Assembly (NCBI RefSeq): GCF_000802965.1
Contig: NZ_JSAK01000014.1
Location: 1 to 64,000, forward strand
Source: Pseudomonas fluorescens
GTDB lineage: Bacteria; Pseudomonadota; Gammaproteobacteria; Pseudomonadales; Pseudomonadaceae
DNA: 64,000 bases
Reading direction: 5' to 3'
Both the position numbers and the translations under genes were made by a program. Under the pieces are notes generated by a model that saw only the letters and a program-made list of their open reading frames with translations, was not told where the DNA came from and made no database searches. This document shows, piece by piece, positions 1-10,640 of the stretch. The first letter of the stretch is position 1. Every line of letters starts with the position of its first letter.

Positions 1-21
1 GCGCCACCCGATGGGTGGCGC
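1..21 (-). terminator. Hairpin downstream of pmbA
   Basis: A perfect 9-bp stem (GCGCCACCC / GGGTGGCGC) with a 3-nt loop lies 25 bp past the pmbA stop. It suits an intrinsic terminator for the minus-strand gene. Any U-tract would fall outside the window, so this is a likely but incomplete call. Confidence 0.5.
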
Positions 22-46
22 GCCTTTGTGTAAGGCGGGGGGACGG

Positions 47-1393
47 TTAGCTACCCGCCACCGTCATCCGCTCGATAAGCACCGAGCCCGTGCGAATGTT
101 GCTGCGCAGTTCCAGGTCATTACCGACGGCGACGATCTGCTTGAACATGTCGCGCATGTTGCCGGCGATGGTCACTTCCTGCACTGCGAACTGGATCTCG
201 CCGTTCTCGACCCAGTAACCCGCCGCACCACGGGAATAATCACCGGTGACCATGTTGAGGCCCTGCCCCATCAGCTCAGTTACCAGCAGACCACGCCCCA
301 TGCGCCGCAGCAAGGCAACCTGGTCTTCATCGCCATGGGTGACGAACAGGTTGTGCACGCCGCCAGCGTTGGCGGTGCTCGGCATGCCGAGTTTGCGACC
401 CGAGTAAGTGCCGAGAATGTAGGACACCAACTCGCCTTTTTCGACGAACGGTTTTGCGTAAGTCGCCAGGCCATCGCCATCGAACCCGGCACTGCCCATG
501 GCCCGCATCAGGTGCGGACGCTCGTCGATGGTCAGCCATTCCGGAAACAGCTTTTGCCCCAGCGTGCCTTCAAGGAACGACGATTTGCGGTACAGGCTGC
601 CACCGGAAATGGCCGACAGGAAACTGCCGAACAAACCGCCCGCCAGCTCCGCCGAGAACAGGACCGGCACTTCGCAGGTCGGCACCGGACGCGCGCCCAG
701 GCGGCTCGCAGCACGTTGAGCGGCACGCTGGCCGATGCTCACCGGGTCGGCCAGCAAGTTGCCCTGACGGTTTACGTCATACCAGTAATCGCGCTGCATC
801 TGGCCGTCGGCTTCGGCAATCATCACGCAGCTCAGGCTGTGGCGCGTCGACGCATACCCGCCGACAAAACCGTGACTGTTGCCATAGACCCGGCAACCCT
901 GATGCGTGCTCAAGGTGGTGCCATCGGCATTCTTGATTCGGCTGTCGGCGGCAAACGCGGCGGCTTCACAGGTCAGTGCCTGCTCGATCGCCTGCTCTGG
1001 CGTGATATCCCATTCATGGAACAGGTCGTAATCCTGCACGTCCCTGGCCATCAGCGCAGCATCCGCCAGACCCGACGCTTCATCTTCCGAGGTGTGCTTG
1101 GCGATGGCCAGTGCCGCGGCGACGGTTTCGCGAATGGCGTCCGGGCCACTGGCCGACGTGCTCGCCGAGCCCTTGCGCTGACCCACATACAAGGTGATGC
1201 CAAAGCCCTGATCGCGGTTGAATTCGACAGTTTCGACTTCGCGCTGGCGAACCGTGGTCGACAGGCCCTGCTCCAGGGACACCGCCACTTCACAGGCGCT
1301 CGCGCCCTGGCGCTTGGCTTCAGCGATGATCTGCTCGACTTGTTCTTGCAGTGCCGGCAACGCTTGTGGGCCGACGCTTTCAACTGCACTCAT
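47..1393 (-). CDS. pmbA: Metalloprotease PmbA/TldE
   Basis: Encodes a 448-residue peptidase U62 family protein, the PmbA (TldE) subunit. In Enterobacteria it forms a heterodimer with TldD that matures microcin B17 and degrades CcdA. The start at 1393 (MSAVESVG) is chosen because GGAG lies 6-7 nt upstream; an in-frame GTG four codons earlier overlaps that Shine-Dalgarno. The C-terminal half carries the family pattern around [20 protein letters not shown] and the terminal [17 protein letters not shown]. PmbA lacks the HExxxH zinc site, which sits in TldD. The partner tldD is only about 750 bp away but is separated by plus-strand darP, so the two are probably transcribed separately. Confidence 0.95.
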   Translation of the reverse strand: MSAVESVGPQALPALQEQVEQIIAEAKRQGASACEVAVSLEQGLSTTVRQREVETVEFNRDQGFGITLYVGQRKGSASTSASGPDAIRETVAAALAIAKHTSEDEASGLADAALMARDVQDYDLFHEWDITPEQAIEQALTCEAAAFAADSRIKNADGTTLSTHQGCRVYGNSHGFVGGYASTRHSLSCVMIAEADGQMQRDYWYDVNRQGNLLADPVSIGQRAAQRAASRLGARPVPTCEVPVLFSAELAGGLFGSFLSAISGGSLYRKSSFLEGTLGQKLFPEWLTIDERPHLMRAMGSAGFDGDGLATYAKPFVEKGELVSYILGTYSGRKLGMPSTANAGGVHNLFVTHGDEDQVALLRRMGRGLLVTELMGQGLNMVTGDYSRGAAGYWVENGEIQFAVQEVTIAGNMRDMFKQIVAVGNDLELRSNIRTGSVLIERMTVAGS

Positions 1394-1501
1394 GCTGTTC
1401 TCCACTCAAATTCTGCTTTCGGTAACGGTCATCGAGCGACCGGGCCGGACAAGCGGCCCCCGACTGGTTATCATGGCGGCGTTTCTTTGCGGACGGCCAC
1501 C

Positions 1502-2026
1502 ATGGTTGATTCTTACGACGACTCCCTCGATACGGGAGAAAAAAGCAAATCCCAGGTTAAACGCGAGCTGCATGCTCTGGTTGACCTCGGCGAGCGCCTT
1601 ACAACACTCAAGCCTGACTTGCTGGCTAAACTGCCGTTGACCGACGCTATGCGCCGGGCTCTGGCCGATGCGCCTAAGCACACCGCGAATATCGCGCGTA
1701 AACGGCACCTTCAGTTCATCGGCAAACTGATGCGCGATCAGGACACTGACGCCATTCTGGTTTTGCTCGATCAACTCGATGCCTCCACTCGCCAGTACAA
1801 CGAACGCTTCCATAACCTGGAGCGTTGGCGCGATCGCCTGATTGCCGGCGACGATGCCGTACTGGAAAAATTCGTCGTCGACTACCCGGACGCGGACCGC
1901 CAGCAACTGCGCTCCCTGATCCGTCAGGCCCAGCACGAGGTTGCGCAAAACAAACCTCCTGCTTCCAGCCGTAAAATCTTCAAGTACATCCGTGAGCTGG
2001 ACGAGACTCAACGCGGTCTGCGCTAA
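1502..2026 (+). CDS. darP: Ribosome biogenesis factor DarP (YjgA)
   Basis: A 174-residue protein of the YjgA/DUF615 family, known in E. coli as DarP, which associates with late 50S precursors and helps 23S rRNA maturation. It is highly charged and helical. It starts with [22 protein letters not shown], has the family's K-R[10 protein letters not shown] segment near residues 65-76 and ends with F-K-Y-I-R-E-L-D. The usual length is about 170-180 residues, so it is complete. The frame is open far upstream, but that extension is antisense to pmbA and is not coding; the ATG at 1502 is the family start. It is divergent from pmbA, so promoters for both should lie in 1394-1501. Confidence 0.93.
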   Translation: MVDSYDDSLDTGEKSKSQVKRELHALVDLGERLTTLKPDLLAKLPLTDAMRRALADAPKHTANIARKRHLQFIGKLMRDQDTDAILVLLDQLDASTRQYNERFHNLERWRDRLIAGDDAVLEKFVVDYPDADRQQLRSLIRQAQHEVAQNKPPASSRKIFKYIRELDETQRGLR

Positions 2027-2036
2027 GTCTCGCCCC

Positions 2037-2128
2037 CTGTAGGAGCTGCCGCAGGCTGCGATCTTTTGACTTTGGATTTTCAAAAGAAAGATCAAAAGAT
2101 CGCAGCCTGCGGCAGCTCCTACACAGGG
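2037..2128. repeat. REP/REPIN-type inverted repeat, family A
   Basis: Two inverted arms, TGTAGGAGCTGCCGCAGGCT and its complement, flank a short AT-rich centre (GATCTTTTGA...TCAAAAGATC). It fills the gap between convergent darP and tldD. The same element recurs at 4481, 23217, 32390, 44259, 51681, 55742 and 58483. Confidence 0.85.
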
Positions 2129-2141
2129 GATGTGTACGTCC

Positions 2142-3584
2142 CTATGCGCCCGTGCCACCCACGGTGATCGCATCAATCTTCAGCGTTGGCTGGCCGACAC
2201 CCACCGGCACCGACTGCCCATCCTTGCCACACGTCCCCACACCGCTGTCCAGCGCCAGATCGTTGCCGACCATCGACACTTTGCTCATGGCTTCCGGACC
2301 GTTGCCGATCAGCGTCGCGCCTTTGACCGGCGCAGTAATCTTGCCGTCTTCGATCAGGTACGCCTCGCTGGTGGAGAACACGAACTTGCCGCTGGTGATG
2401 TCCACCTGACCGCCGCCGAGGTTGGCGCAGTAGATGCCGCGCTTCACCGAAGCAATGATTTCTGCTGGATCGCTTTCACCGCCGAGCATGTAAGTGTTGG
2501 TCATACGCGGCATTGGCAGGTGCGCGTAGGATTCGCGACGACCGTTACCGGTACGCGCCACACCCATCAGGCGGGCGTTGAGCTTGTCCTGCATGTAGCC
2601 TTTGAGTACGCCGTTTTCGATCAGCGTGGTGCACTCGGTCGGGGTGCCTTCGTCGTCAACGCTCAAAGAACCACGACGACCGGCCAGAGTGCCATCATCG
2701 ACAATGGTGCAGAGCTTGGACGCGACCATCTCGCCCATGCGTCCGCTGTAAGCCGAACTGCCCTTGCGGTTGAAGTCGCCTTCCAGACCGTGGCCGACCG
2801 CTTCGTGCAACAGCACGCCGGACCAACCGGAACCGAGTACCACCGGCAACGTACCGGCCGGCGCCGGAATGGCTTCGAGGTTGACCAGTGCCTGACGCAG
2901 CGCCTCACGGGCATAGCTCATGGCACGGTCTTCAGCGAGGAAATAACGGTAATCGGTACGACCGCCACCGCCATGGCCACCGCGTTCGCGACGGCCATTC
3001 TGCTCGACGATCACGCTGACGTTGAAGCGCACCAGCGGGCGCACGTCCGCCGCCAGACCACCATCGGTGGATGCCACCAGAATCCGTTCCCAGACACCGG
3101 CCATGCTCACGGTGACTTGCTGGATACGCGGATCCAGGGCGCGTGTGGCAGCATCAATGCGCTTGAGCAAATCGACTTTCTCGGCGCGGGTCAGCACTTC
3201 GAGTGGGTTGTCCGGCCCGTACAACTGCGCCACATCCTGAGTGGTGAACGCTTGCACGGTGCCGTTCTGTCCGGCGCGGGAGATCGAACGCGCGGCACGG
3301 GCCGCTGCGCCCAAGGCTTCCAGGGTGATGGCATTGCTGTAGGCGAAACCGGTCTTCTCACCGGATTGCGCGCGAACGCCCACCCCTTGGTCGAGGTTGA
3401 AGCTGCCTTCCTTGACGATGCCGTCTTCCAGCGCCCAGGACTCGGAAATCTGCCCCTGGAAATACAGGTCGGCGGCATCGATGCCCGGGCCGGCCAGATC
3501 GCCGAGCACACCTTGCAGGCTCTCGATCGTTACGCCGCCAGGCGCCAGGAGGTGTTCACTGACTGAGGACAACAACTCGCTCAT
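2142..3584 (-). CDS. tldD: Metalloprotease TldD
   Basis: A 480-residue zinc metalloprotease, the catalytic subunit of the TldD/PmbA complex. The zinc-binding motif [11 protein letters not shown] is visible near residue 265 (H-E-x-x-x-H). The C-terminal part carries [19 protein letters not shown], typical of the family. Length matches E. coli TldD (481). It is the last gene of the mreBCD-maf-rng-yhdP-nit-tldD series; the gap to the upstream amidase gene is only 18 bp, suggesting co-transcription. The start ATG at 3584 gives the usual [14 protein letters not shown]-terminus. Confidence 0.96.
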   Translation of the reverse strand: MSELLSSVSEHLLAPGGVTIESLQGVLGDLAGPGIDAADLYFQGQISESWALEDGIVKEGSFNLDQGVGVRAQSGEKTGFAYSNAITLEALGAAARAARSISRAGQNGTVQAFTTQDVAQLYGPDNPLEVLTRAEKVDLLKRIDAATRALDPRIQQVTVSMAGVWERILVASTDGGLAADVRPLVRFNVSVIVEQNGRRERGGHGGGGRTDYRYFLAEDRAMSYAREALRQALVNLEAIPAPAGTLPVVLGSGWSGVLLHEAVGHGLEGDFNRKGSSAYSGRMGEMVASKLCTIVDDGTLAGRRGSLSVDDEGTPTECTTLIENGVLKGYMQDKLNARLMGVARTGNGRRESYAHLPMPRMTNTYMLGGESDPAEIIASVKRGIYCANLGGGQVDITSGKFVFSTSEAYLIEDGKITAPVKGATLIGNGPEAMSKVSMVGNDLALDSGVGTCGKDGQSVPVGVGQPTLKIDAITVGGTGA

Positions 3585-3602
3585 ATGCTTTACGCCTTAA
3601 AT

Positions 3603-4451
3603 TCATCGTTCTGATGCAGGTCGCTGGGCGCCCTGCGAGAAAAAGCGCCGGTGAGTGGACACCGGCATCCGCGCCCGGATGGACGCCTGTTCGCTGCTGT
3701 CTACTTCGGCCAGCAGCACGGCCTCGCCTTGATCCTGTTGCGCCAGCACCCGGCCCCACGGATCGATGATTGCCGCGTGACCCCAGGTTTCCCGGGGGCC
3801 CGGATGGGTTCCGCCCTGGGCGGCTGCGAGCACATAACATTGTGTCTCGATGGCTCGCGCGCGAATCAGCACATCCCAGTGCGCCGCGCCGGTCACCGCG
3901 GTAAAGGCCGACGGTGCGGTAATCAGCTGCGCACCGGCAGCACGCAATTCGCTGTACAGCTCCGGAAAGCGCAGGTCATAACAAACCGTCAAGCCAACTC
4001 GGCCCACCGGCGTATCCGCTACCACGACGCCACTGCCATAAGCATAGTCATCGGATTCGCGATAACGCCCGCGATTGTCGGCCACGTCCACGTCGAACAG
4101 GTGCAGCTTGTCGTAACGCGCCACCGTTTCGCCGCGATCATCGACCAGCAACGAGCAGGCATGCACCTTGGCCGTCGGTTGACCAACCGGCGGCAACGGC
4201 AACGTGCCGGCCACTATCCATAACTTGAGGTCGCGTGCGGTCTGTTTCAACCAGGGCAGAATCGGGCCTTCGCCCAGTGCTTCGGCGCGGCCGATGTCGG
4301 CGACATCACGCCGGCCCATGGCGGCGAAGTTTTCCGGCAGCACGGCAAGCTTCGCTCCACCCGCCGCCGCCTGCTCAAGCAAGCGTCGGGCCTGGGCCAG
4401 ATTGGCCAGCACATCGCTCTGGCTGACCATTTGAATCACCGCTACAGACAT
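3603..4451 (-). CDS. Carbon-nitrogen hydrolase (nitrilase/Nit family amidase)
   Basis: A 282-residue single-domain C-N hydrolase. The Glu-Lys-Cys triad can be placed: Glu in LPENFAAMG, Lys in YDKLHLFDVD and Cys in LTVCYDLRFPELYSEL. Cytoplasmic members of this branch (Nit1/YbeM-like) act as omega-amidases or deaminated-glutathione amidases; the exact substrate is inferred, not shown. Between yhdP and tldD, an arrangement conserved in Pseudomonas. The ATG at 4451 has an AGGAAAAGG ribosome site. It is separated from yhdP by a REP element. Confidence 0.92.
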   Translation of the reverse strand: MSVAVIQMVSQSDVLANLAQARRLLEQAAAGGAKLAVLPENFAAMGRRDVADIGRAEALGEGPILPWLKQTARDLKLWIVAGTLPLPPVGQPTAKVHACSLLVDDRGETVARYDKLHLFDVDVADNRGRYRESDDYAYGSGVVVADTPVGRVGLTVCYDLRFPELYSELRAAGAQLITAPSAFTAVTGAAHWDVLIRARAIETQCYVLAAAQGGTHPGPRETWGHAAIIDPWGRVLAQQDQGEAVLLAEVDSSEQASIRARMPVSTHRRFFSQGAQRPASER

Positions 4452-4480
4452 AGCCTTTTCCTGATCGGATCAACGCATAA

Positions 4481-4576
4481 CTGTAGGAGCTGCCGCAGGC
4501 TCGGGCCGCGTTCGGACGATCTTTTGATCTTGTTTAAAAACCCAAAAGATCGCAGCCTGCGGCAGCTCCTACAAGG
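4481..4576. repeat. REP/REPIN, family A, variant with long left arm
   Basis: A family A element whose left arm carries CGGGCCGCGTTCGGAC in place of the usual GC before GATCTTTTGAT; the right arm is standard. The same 16-nt replacement occurs in the copies at 32390 and 44259. Confidence 0.85.
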
Positions 4577-4605
4577 GAGTTACGGTCATGCTACTCCATG
4601 GCTTT

Positions 4606-7600
4606 TCAAAAAGGTTTGTCGTAAGTGATTTGCGGTTCTTTCCAAGGTCCCTTGACGGTGTACTTCACGCTGGCGAAACGGGACACGCGGTCACCGATCA
4701 GCTTGTCGATCAGGAACAGCGCCCCGCCAACGGCCGGCGCGCCGACGATCAGTGCGGCAATCGGCAGGTTGTTGGTCACCGGCAAGGTCACCAGCAGTTT
4801 CGCGTCAATCTGATCGGCCACCATGTTCAGGGTGCCGTCGAGTTCGATGGTGCTCGACGGGCCTGTCAGGCGGATCGGTTCACGGGTGACATAGACGCCG
4901 TTGTTGGCTACCAGCAGGCCTTTGACCCGGTCATAGCTCAGGCCTTTGCCGAACAGGTCGGAGAAGTCCAGGCGCAAGCGGCGGCCAATGGAGTTGAAGT
5001 TGAGCAGGCCGAACACACGCAAGGCCTGGGCACTGCCTTCTACCTCGACAAACTGGCCTTCGTTGAGCGACGCATCCAGGGTGCCCGAGAAACGCTTGGT
5101 AGCCAGCCATGCCGGCGATCCCGGCCAGCGCCCATCGACATCCATATGGAACTCCCGGCTGGTGACACTCGGCGCAAAACCCCATCCCTTGAGCACATCC
5201 GCGAGGTTCTTGCCGCTGACCCGGCCCTTGAAGAAGCTCGTGCTGGAACCGGGTACGCCTTCCCAGCCACCACTGCCCTGCAACAAAATGCCCTTCAGGC
5301 CCATGTCCAGCGAATTGAAGGCAATCCCTTTAGCCGTCGGTCGAATCTTCAATGACCAGGCGCCGACCAGGTCATTACCCTGGTACAGCTGATTGATGGT
5401 GATATCCAACGCAGGAATCTTTGTCGGGTCCACCGAGGCCAAAGGATCCGGAGTGTTTTCGTCGGCCAGGACTTTGGGGTCAGGAGCCGGCAGACGCACG
5501 GTTTGCAGATTGATCACCATCGGCGCGGCTTTCGCATCAGGGATGCTTGCGTTGCCCTTGACCTGCTGACTGTCGAGTTGCAAGGCCCAGGCGGACGGTT
5601 TGCGTGTCAACTGCACCGATGCCTGATCCAGCGTGGTGCCGAAAGCTTTGAGTTTGCCGACCTTGACGTCCACACCACTGAGCAATTGCTTGGCACTGCC
5701 ACCCGGATCCTGCCCGGCATATTTGCTCATCAGCTCCTGCCACGGTCCGACATCCAGCTCCGAGAGCTCGCCGCGTACCCGCAGGCCTTTGGTATCCGGC
5801 AACATGGCATTGCCGCTGCCCAGGAACAGCTCACCACGACCGCCGGCAAAATTGTCCTTTGGCGCGGCAAATGTGAAATTCGCCAACTCGCCGTAGTTCA
5901 CCCAGTAGCGCCGCTCCGGTCCCTGCAAGGTCATGCGGAACGTCGTATCACGCCCCACATCCGCCGCGATCCCAAAAGGCGCCGGCAAATCAATCGCAAC
6001 GCCTCTGAGATTGGAGTTGACCATCAACTGGCTGTCGGCGCCGTCCAGGGTCAGTTGCAGTTGATACGGGATCAAACCGCTCACCGGCAGCGGCTGGGTC
6101 ACGTTCAGCCAGTCAGTGAGCTTCTTGACTTCGACCTGCCCCGAAGCGGTGACCCGGGTATTGAGCTTGCCCTCGCGCCCCTCGGCAAAAATCTGCGCCG
6201 TCACCGGTTTATCGAAGGCTCGCGCGCTGATGTTCTGACCACTCAACCCTTTGCTGCTGTCGAAACGGAAATCACCTTTGATCTGCGTTAGTTCAAGCGG
6301 AGGCTCAGGCAGTTTCAAACGGGCCTTTGCCGTTTTGAAGTCGACCAGGATCTTCGGCTGCTCGCCTTTGGCCAGCGGGATGTCCAGCTTCAGTTTGCCT
6401 TGCAGATCACCCTCGCCTTCCCAGCCGGCAAACGTTTCGGCCGTGCCGATCGGCGCTTCCTTGAGAATTTTCAGGCCATCGCCCAAACCGCCAGCGAACG
6501 CGCCATCGAGAAACAGATGACTGTTCTGCCCAGCAGGCACGTGGGGGATATTGACGTAAATATCGCGGACCTGGGTATCGAGCAACTGCCCCTGACTTGC
6601 CAGAATCCGCACGCCGCTGTCCTCAACGAACACATCACCGGTGACCTTGCTGACATGCGGCCAGCCAGGCTGGAACGCCAGCTCGGCATCGTGAACCTTG
6701 AAAAACAGGCTGATGCTGCGGGCGGTCTCAGCCGCGCCGTGGTTCAAGGAACCTTGGTATTGGAAGAACCCTTGATCCACCGCACCTTTGAGAATCGCCG
6801 TGCGCAGCCATTCATCCAGCCCCGGGCTGAGCATCGTCGGCAGGTACTTGGCGGTGTAGCGACCGTCACCGTCAACCAGGCCGACCCGCAGGTCCATGTA
6901 GTCTTCCTGGGACTCATCGAAAAACAGGCGGATCAGGAAGTCGCCGGCGATCTTGCCTTCCTCGCCCAACACCTTCAGGTACGGCGCGATCAGGGTGAAG
7001 GCTTGTTTATCGAGCTTCCAGGTCAATGTTGCGTTGGCCTGAATGTATTGCCATGGCTTGGCGAATATCGGGTCCAGGTGCAGCATGAAATCCTTGCTGT
7101 CCATGCGCAATTCGCCATGGCCCAGGTCGCCGCTGATGCTGCCTGTGACATTGCGCGCCGCCGGAGCGCCGTGATAGGCATCAAAACCGACCCGGTCGAG
7201 GTTAGCGGCAAAGCTGAACTTGCTGTCGTCGGTGGCATTGGGCCGCACGTCGATCAACACGTTACGCAGGCCGCCGATGACCTTCAGTTTCTCGACGGTC
7301 TTGGCGAAACCCTCAGGCAATGGCGCCAGCGCATTGAGCACGGGTGTCAGCGGTGTGAGGTCGAGGCGGTCGGCTTGCAGATGCCAGAGTTCTTCGGACT
7401 TGTCCGAGGCAGCGGTTTGCCTGAGTTGCAGGCGCGATTCCCAGCGTGTTTCACCAAGGTTCATGGCCAGCGAGTCGACTGTTACCAACATTCCCTCGGC
7501 GCTGCGCTGGAAATAGCCGTTGAGCGCCAGATTGTTGATCTGGATCGGCTTGCGCTCGGAATAGGCACCCTTGAGTTGCGGCGCATTCAACCGCACGGCT

Positions 7601-8409
7601 GCGCTCTGCAAGGCGCCCTTGCCCCAGGTTGCCCACAACTCGCCCCCGGCCTTGATCTCGGCGAAATTCCATTGCTGGGTCAGGGTTTCAGGCAGCCATT
7701 TCGACCAGTCGCTTTGCGGCAGACTCACATAAACATCCGCTTCGCCCTCTTTCCATTGGCTGGCGCGAATACGGCTACGCAGGCTCACAGACAATGGCTG
7801 GCCATCGGGCAGGGTCAAGCGCGCATCGAGTCGCTGACGGGAAGGACCGGTCTTCAGATTCAGGCCGACGTACGTCAAGGTCAGCGGCGATTCGCCCCAC
7901 GGCTGCAACGTGATCTGGCTGTCGAGTACCGACAACTGTTGAATCATTTGCATGCGATTGAGCAACTGCTCCGGGTCGAGGGGCTGATCGTCCTTTACCG
8001 GCAAGCCTTCCAGTGCCCAATTACCATCATCGCCTTGTTTCAGGCTGATCTTCAGACCATTGAGTTCCAGATGGGCAATGCGTACTTCACGTGCCAGCAG
8101 ACTGTCCCAAAGGTCCGGTACCGCGCGTACTTTTTCCAGGTGCAGCGCGTTGGCACCCTCGCCGACCGTCACGTCGTGCGCCGACAAAATGGGCGCAAAG
8201 CCACTCCAGTCGCCTTTCAACTCGCCGATTTGCAGCGGCATGCCCAAGGCCTCGCTGGCCTTGGTTTCGATTTCGCCGCGATACTCCGCCACCAACGGCG
8301 CCAGTTCCCGGCCAAGGCTGACGTACAACGCCATCAACACCAAAACCAACGCGCACAGGCCCAGACCCCAACGGGTCAGCGCGGCCAAAATGCGTGTCAG
8401 ACGGTCCAT
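4606..8409 (-). CDS. yhdP: YhdP family AsmA-like envelope protein
   Basis: A 1267-residue protein of the AsmA-like clan (YhdP, DUF3971). In E. coli, YhdP, TamB and YdbH are inner-membrane-anchored bridge proteins needed to move phospholipids to the outer membrane. A single N-terminal membrane helix (about residues 9-32, LTRWGLGLCALVLVLMALYV) is followed by a long periplasmic region of repeated beta-rich segments. A conserved hydrophobic stretch lies near the C-terminus (VTNNLPIAALIVGAPAVGGA). The start at 8409 (MDRLTRI) is chosen because GGGAG lies 9 nt upstream; the frame extends 7 codons further to a TTG. It lies directly downstream of rng and may share its transcript. Confidence 0.93.
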   Translation of the reverse strand: MDRLTRILAALTRWGLGLCALVLVLMALYVSLGRELAPLVAEYRGEIETKASEALGMPLQIGELKGDWSGFAPILSAHDVTVGEGANALHLEKVRAVPDLWDSLLAREVRIAHLELNGLKISLKQGDDGNWALEGLPVKDDQPLDPEQLLNRMQMIQQLSVLDSQITLQPWGESPLTLTYVGLNLKTGPSRQRLDARLTLPDGQPLSVSLRSRIRASQWKEGEADVYVSLPQSDWSKWLPETLTQQWNFAEIKAGGELWATWGKGALQSAAVRLNAPQLKGAYSERKPIQINNLALNGYFQRSAEGMLVTVDSLAMNLGETRWESRLQLRQTAASDKSEELWHLQADRLDLTPLTPVLNALAPLPEGFAKTVEKLKVIGGLRNVLIDVRPNATDDSKFSFAANLDRVGFDAYHGAPAARNVTGSISGDLGHGELRMDSKDFMLHLDPIFAKPWQYIQANATLTWKLDKQAFTLIAPYLKVLGEEGKIAGDFLIRLFFDESQEDYMDLRVGLVDGDGRYTAKYLPTMLSPGLDEWLRTAILKGAVDQGFFQYQGSLNHGAAETARSISLFFKVHDAELAFQPGWPHVSKVTGDVFVEDSGVRILASQGQLLDTQVRDIYVNIPHVPAGQNSHLFLDGAFAGGLGDGLKILKEAPIGTAETFAGWEGEGDLQGKLKLDIPLAKGEQPKILVDFKTAKARLKLPEPPLELTQIKGDFRFDSSKGLSGQNISARAFDKPVTAQIFAEGREGKLNTRVTASGQVEVKKLTDWLNVTQPLPVSGLIPYQLQLTLDGADSQLMVNSNLRGVAIDLPAPFGIAADVGRDTTFRMTLQGPERRYWVNYGELANFTFAAPKDNFAGGRGELFLGSGNAMLPDTKGLRVRGELSELDVGPWQELMSKYAGQDPGGSAKQLLSGVDVKVGKLKAFGTTLDQASVQLTRKPSAWALQLDSQQVKGNASIPDAKAAPMVINLQTVRLPAPDPKVLADENTPDPLASVDPTKIPALDITINQLYQGNDLVGAWSLKIRPTAKGIAFNSLDMGLKGILLQGSGGWEGVPGSSTSFFKGRVSGKNLADVLKGWGFAPSVTSREFHMDVDGRWPGSPAWLATKRFSGTLDASLNEGQFVEVEGSAQALRVFGLLNFNSIGRRLRLDFSDLFGKGLSYDRVKGLLVANNGVYVTREPIRLTGPSSTIELDGTLNMVADQIDAKLLVTLPVTNNLPIAALIVGAPAVGGALFLIDKLIGDRVSRFASVKYTVKGPWKEPQITYDKPF

Positions 8410-8484
8410 GTCAGTTGGCTCCCATGGCAAAAGTGTTGCAAAAAGCTGAGGCCAGCCGTTCAGGAAAAGTTGAAACCCAGCGAA

Positions 8485-9942
8485 TCAGAGCAACACCACG
8501 TCGTATTGTTCCTGGGAATACATGGTTTCCACCTGGAACCGAATGGTGCGCCCGATAAACCCTTCAAGTTCGGCGACGTTGCCCGATTCTTCATCGAGCA
8601 GTCGATCGACGACTTTCTGGTTCGCCAATACACGATAGCCTTCCGCCTGATAGGCGCGAGCCTCCCGAAGGATTTCGCGGAAGATTTCGTAGCAAACGGT
8701 TTCCGGAGTCTTCAACTTGCCGCGACCCTGACAGCTGCTGCACGGTTCGCACAGCACCTGTTCGAGACTTTCGCGGGTGCGCTTGCGCGTCATCTGCACC
8801 AGGCCCAACTCGGTGATGCCGATGATGTTGGTCTTGGCGTGATCGCGTTCCAGTTGCTTCTCAAGGGTGCGCAGTACCTGGCGCTGGTGCTCTTCATCTT
8901 CCATGTCGATGAAATCGATGATGATGATCCCGCCGAGATTGCGCAGGCGCAGCTGACGAGCAATCGCGGTCGCCGCTTCGAGGTTGGTCTTGAAGATGGT
9001 TTCTTCGAGATTGCGATGCCCGACGAACGCCCCGGTGTTGACGTCGATGGTGCTCATGGCTTCCGCCGGATCCACCACCAGGTAACCACCGGACTTCAGC
9101 GGGACTTTGCGCTCCAGGGCTTTCTGGATTTCGTCTTCGACGCCATACAGGTCGAAAATCGGCCGCTCGCCCGGGTAGTGCTCCAGACGATCGGCGATTT
9201 CCGGCATCAGCTCCGCGACGAACTGCGTGGTTTTCTGGAAGGTTTCCCGCGAATCGATGCGGATTTTCTCGATCTTCGGGCTCACCAGGTCACGCAAGGT
9301 GCGCAGCGCCAGACCGAGGTCTTCGTAGATCACGCTTGGCGCGCTGATGGTTTTGATTTGTTCGTTGATCTGATCCCAGAGCCGCCGCAGGTAGCGGATG
9401 TCCATGAGGATCTCATCGGCCCCGGCACCTTCAGCCGCGGTACGCAGGATGAAACCACCCGCCTCCTTGATGCCTTCTTTGGCGACGCAATCGGTGACCA
9501 CCTGCTTGAGGCGCTCGCGCTCGGCTTCGTCTTCGATTTTCAGCGAAATGCCAACATGCGCGGTGCGCGGCATGTACACCAGATAGCGCGACGGGATCGA
9601 CAGCTGCGTAGTCAGCCGCGCACCTTTGGAGCCGATCGGGTCCTTGGTGACCTGCACCACCAGGCTCTGGCCTTCGTGCACCAGCGCGCTGATGCTCTCC
9701 ACCGCCGGGCCTTCGCGCAGGGAGATTTCCGAAGCATGGATGAACGCGGCGCGGTCCAGACCGATATCGACGAAAGCGGCCTGCATGCCGGGCAATACCC
9801 GCACGACCTTGCCTTTATAGATGTTGCCGACGATCCCGCGCTTTTGCGTGCGCTCGACGTGGACCTCTTGCAGGACACCGTTTTCAACCACCGCCACACG
9901 CGATTCCATCGGCGTGATGTTGATCAGGATCTCTTCACTCAT
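8485..9942 (-). CDS. rng: Ribonuclease G
   Basis: A 485-residue RNase E/G family endoribonuclease, which processes the 5' end of 16S rRNA and contributes to mRNA decay. An S1 domain occupies roughly residues 35-125 (IYKGKVVRVLPGMQAAFVDIG). Catalytic metal-site residues lie in TIDVNTGAFVG and IIIIDFIDM, and the Zn-link is C-E-P-C-S-S-C. The long C-terminal scaffold of RNase E is absent, which identifies RNase G. The start MSEEILINITPMESRVA at 9942 matches the family; an in-frame extension of 9 residues exists upstream. It lies in the mreBCD-maf-rng cluster. Confidence 0.96.
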   Translation of the reverse strand: MSEEILINITPMESRVAVVENGVLQEVHVERTQKRGIVGNIYKGKVVRVLPGMQAAFVDIGLDRAAFIHASEISLREGPAVESISALVHEGQSLVVQVTKDPIGSKGARLTTQLSIPSRYLVYMPRTAHVGISLKIEDEAERERLKQVVTDCVAKEGIKEAGGFILRTAAEGAGADEILMDIRYLRRLWDQINEQIKTISAPSVIYEDLGLALRTLRDLVSPKIEKIRIDSRETFQKTTQFVAELMPEIADRLEHYPGERPIFDLYGVEDEIQKALERKVPLKSGGYLVVDPAEAMSTIDVNTGAFVGHRNLEETIFKTNLEAATAIARQLRLRNLGGIIIIDFIDMEDEEHQRQVLRTLEKQLERDHAKTNIIGITELGLVQMTRKRTRESLEQVLCEPCSSCQGRGKLKTPETVCYEIFREILREARAYQAEGYRVLANQKVVDRLLDEESGNVAELEGFIGRTIRFQVETMYSQEQYDVVLL

Positions 9943-9999
9943 GGCAGGGTCTCGTTCAGGCATGTTCACGATAATGGCCGCATCTCGTCAGTACGACGC

Positions 10000-10596
10000 T
10001 TAACGCGCGTTATGGGTTTGCCAACAGGGTATGCCGAAATGGCCGAGCAGTTCTGCGGTTTCGCACAGCGGCAGTCCAACCACCGCCGAGTAACTTCCAT
10101 TGAGCCCGGCGACAAACACCGCACCCAGTCCTTGAATTCCATAACCACCCGCCTTGTCCTGCGGCTCGCCGCTGGCCCAGTAGGCGGCCGCCTCATCGCG
10201 ACCGACAGGGCGAAAACGCACCAGACTGCGCACCACCCGTGACTCGCAGCGCTCGCCGTCAAGCACGGCAATGGCTGTCAGCACTTCATGTTCTTGTCCC
10301 GCCAACATCATAAGCATGGCGCAAGCGTCAGCTTCATCAACCGGCTTGCCGAGAATTTTCCCGTTCAGCACTACGGCGGTGTCGGCGCCCAGCACGCAAA
10401 ATTCTGCGTCGGACACGACCGTACCGCGCCCGGCTTCGGCCTTGCCGCGCGCGAGGCGTTCGACATAGGCCGAGGGGGATTCATGCGATAGAGGGGTTTC
10501 ATCGATGTCCGCACTGATCGCGGAGAACGGCACGCCGATCTGCGTGAGCAGTTCACGCCGACGCGGCGAGCCTGAAGCGAGGTAAAGCATTTTCAT
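10000..10596 (-). CDS. maf: Maf-family nucleoside triphosphate pyrophosphatase (YhdE type)
   Basis: A 198-residue Maf protein with the N-terminal signature [13 protein letters not shown], the ADTAVV catalytic segment and [12 protein letters not shown]. Maf proteins hydrolyse non-canonical or pyrimidine NTPs; the position next to mreBCD and the DIDET signature point to the YhdE (dTTP/UTP) type. The open frame runs to 11337, but that extension is antisense or out of frame with mreD. The ATG at 10596 has AGGGAG at 8 nt; a second ATG lies two codons inside. Confidence 0.94.
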   Translation of the reverse strand: MKMLYLASGSPRRRELLTQIGVPFSAISADIDETPLSHESPSAYVERLARGKAEAGRGTVVSDAEFCVLGADTAVVLNGKILGKPVDEADACAMLMMLAGQEHEVLTAIAVLDGERCESRVVRSLVRFRPVGRDEAAAYWASGEPQDKAGGYGIQGLGAVFVAGLNGSYSAVVGLPLCETAELLGHFGIPCWQTHNAR

Positions 10597-10640
10597 CAAG
10601 ACATCTCCCTTGTCGTGGTGTGGGCAAATGCCTGACCGAA

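Noticed and set aside
11-2026. A 671-codon plus-strand frame covering pmbA antisense and darP
   Set aside because: Only the last 174 codons (darP, from 1502) are real; the upstream part is antisense to pmbA and lacks a ribosome site.
2130-3566. A 478-codon frame antisense to tldD
   Set aside because: Shadow of tldD, which carries an intact HExxxH zinc motif.
6400-10242. A 1280-codon open frame on the plus strand
   Set aside because: It is antisense to yhdP, rng and maf, which all have clear family motifs. Long antisense frames are common in GC-rich codon-biased DNA. Its composition (many Gln, Arg, His, Val) is typical of a shadow frame and no domain is recognisable.
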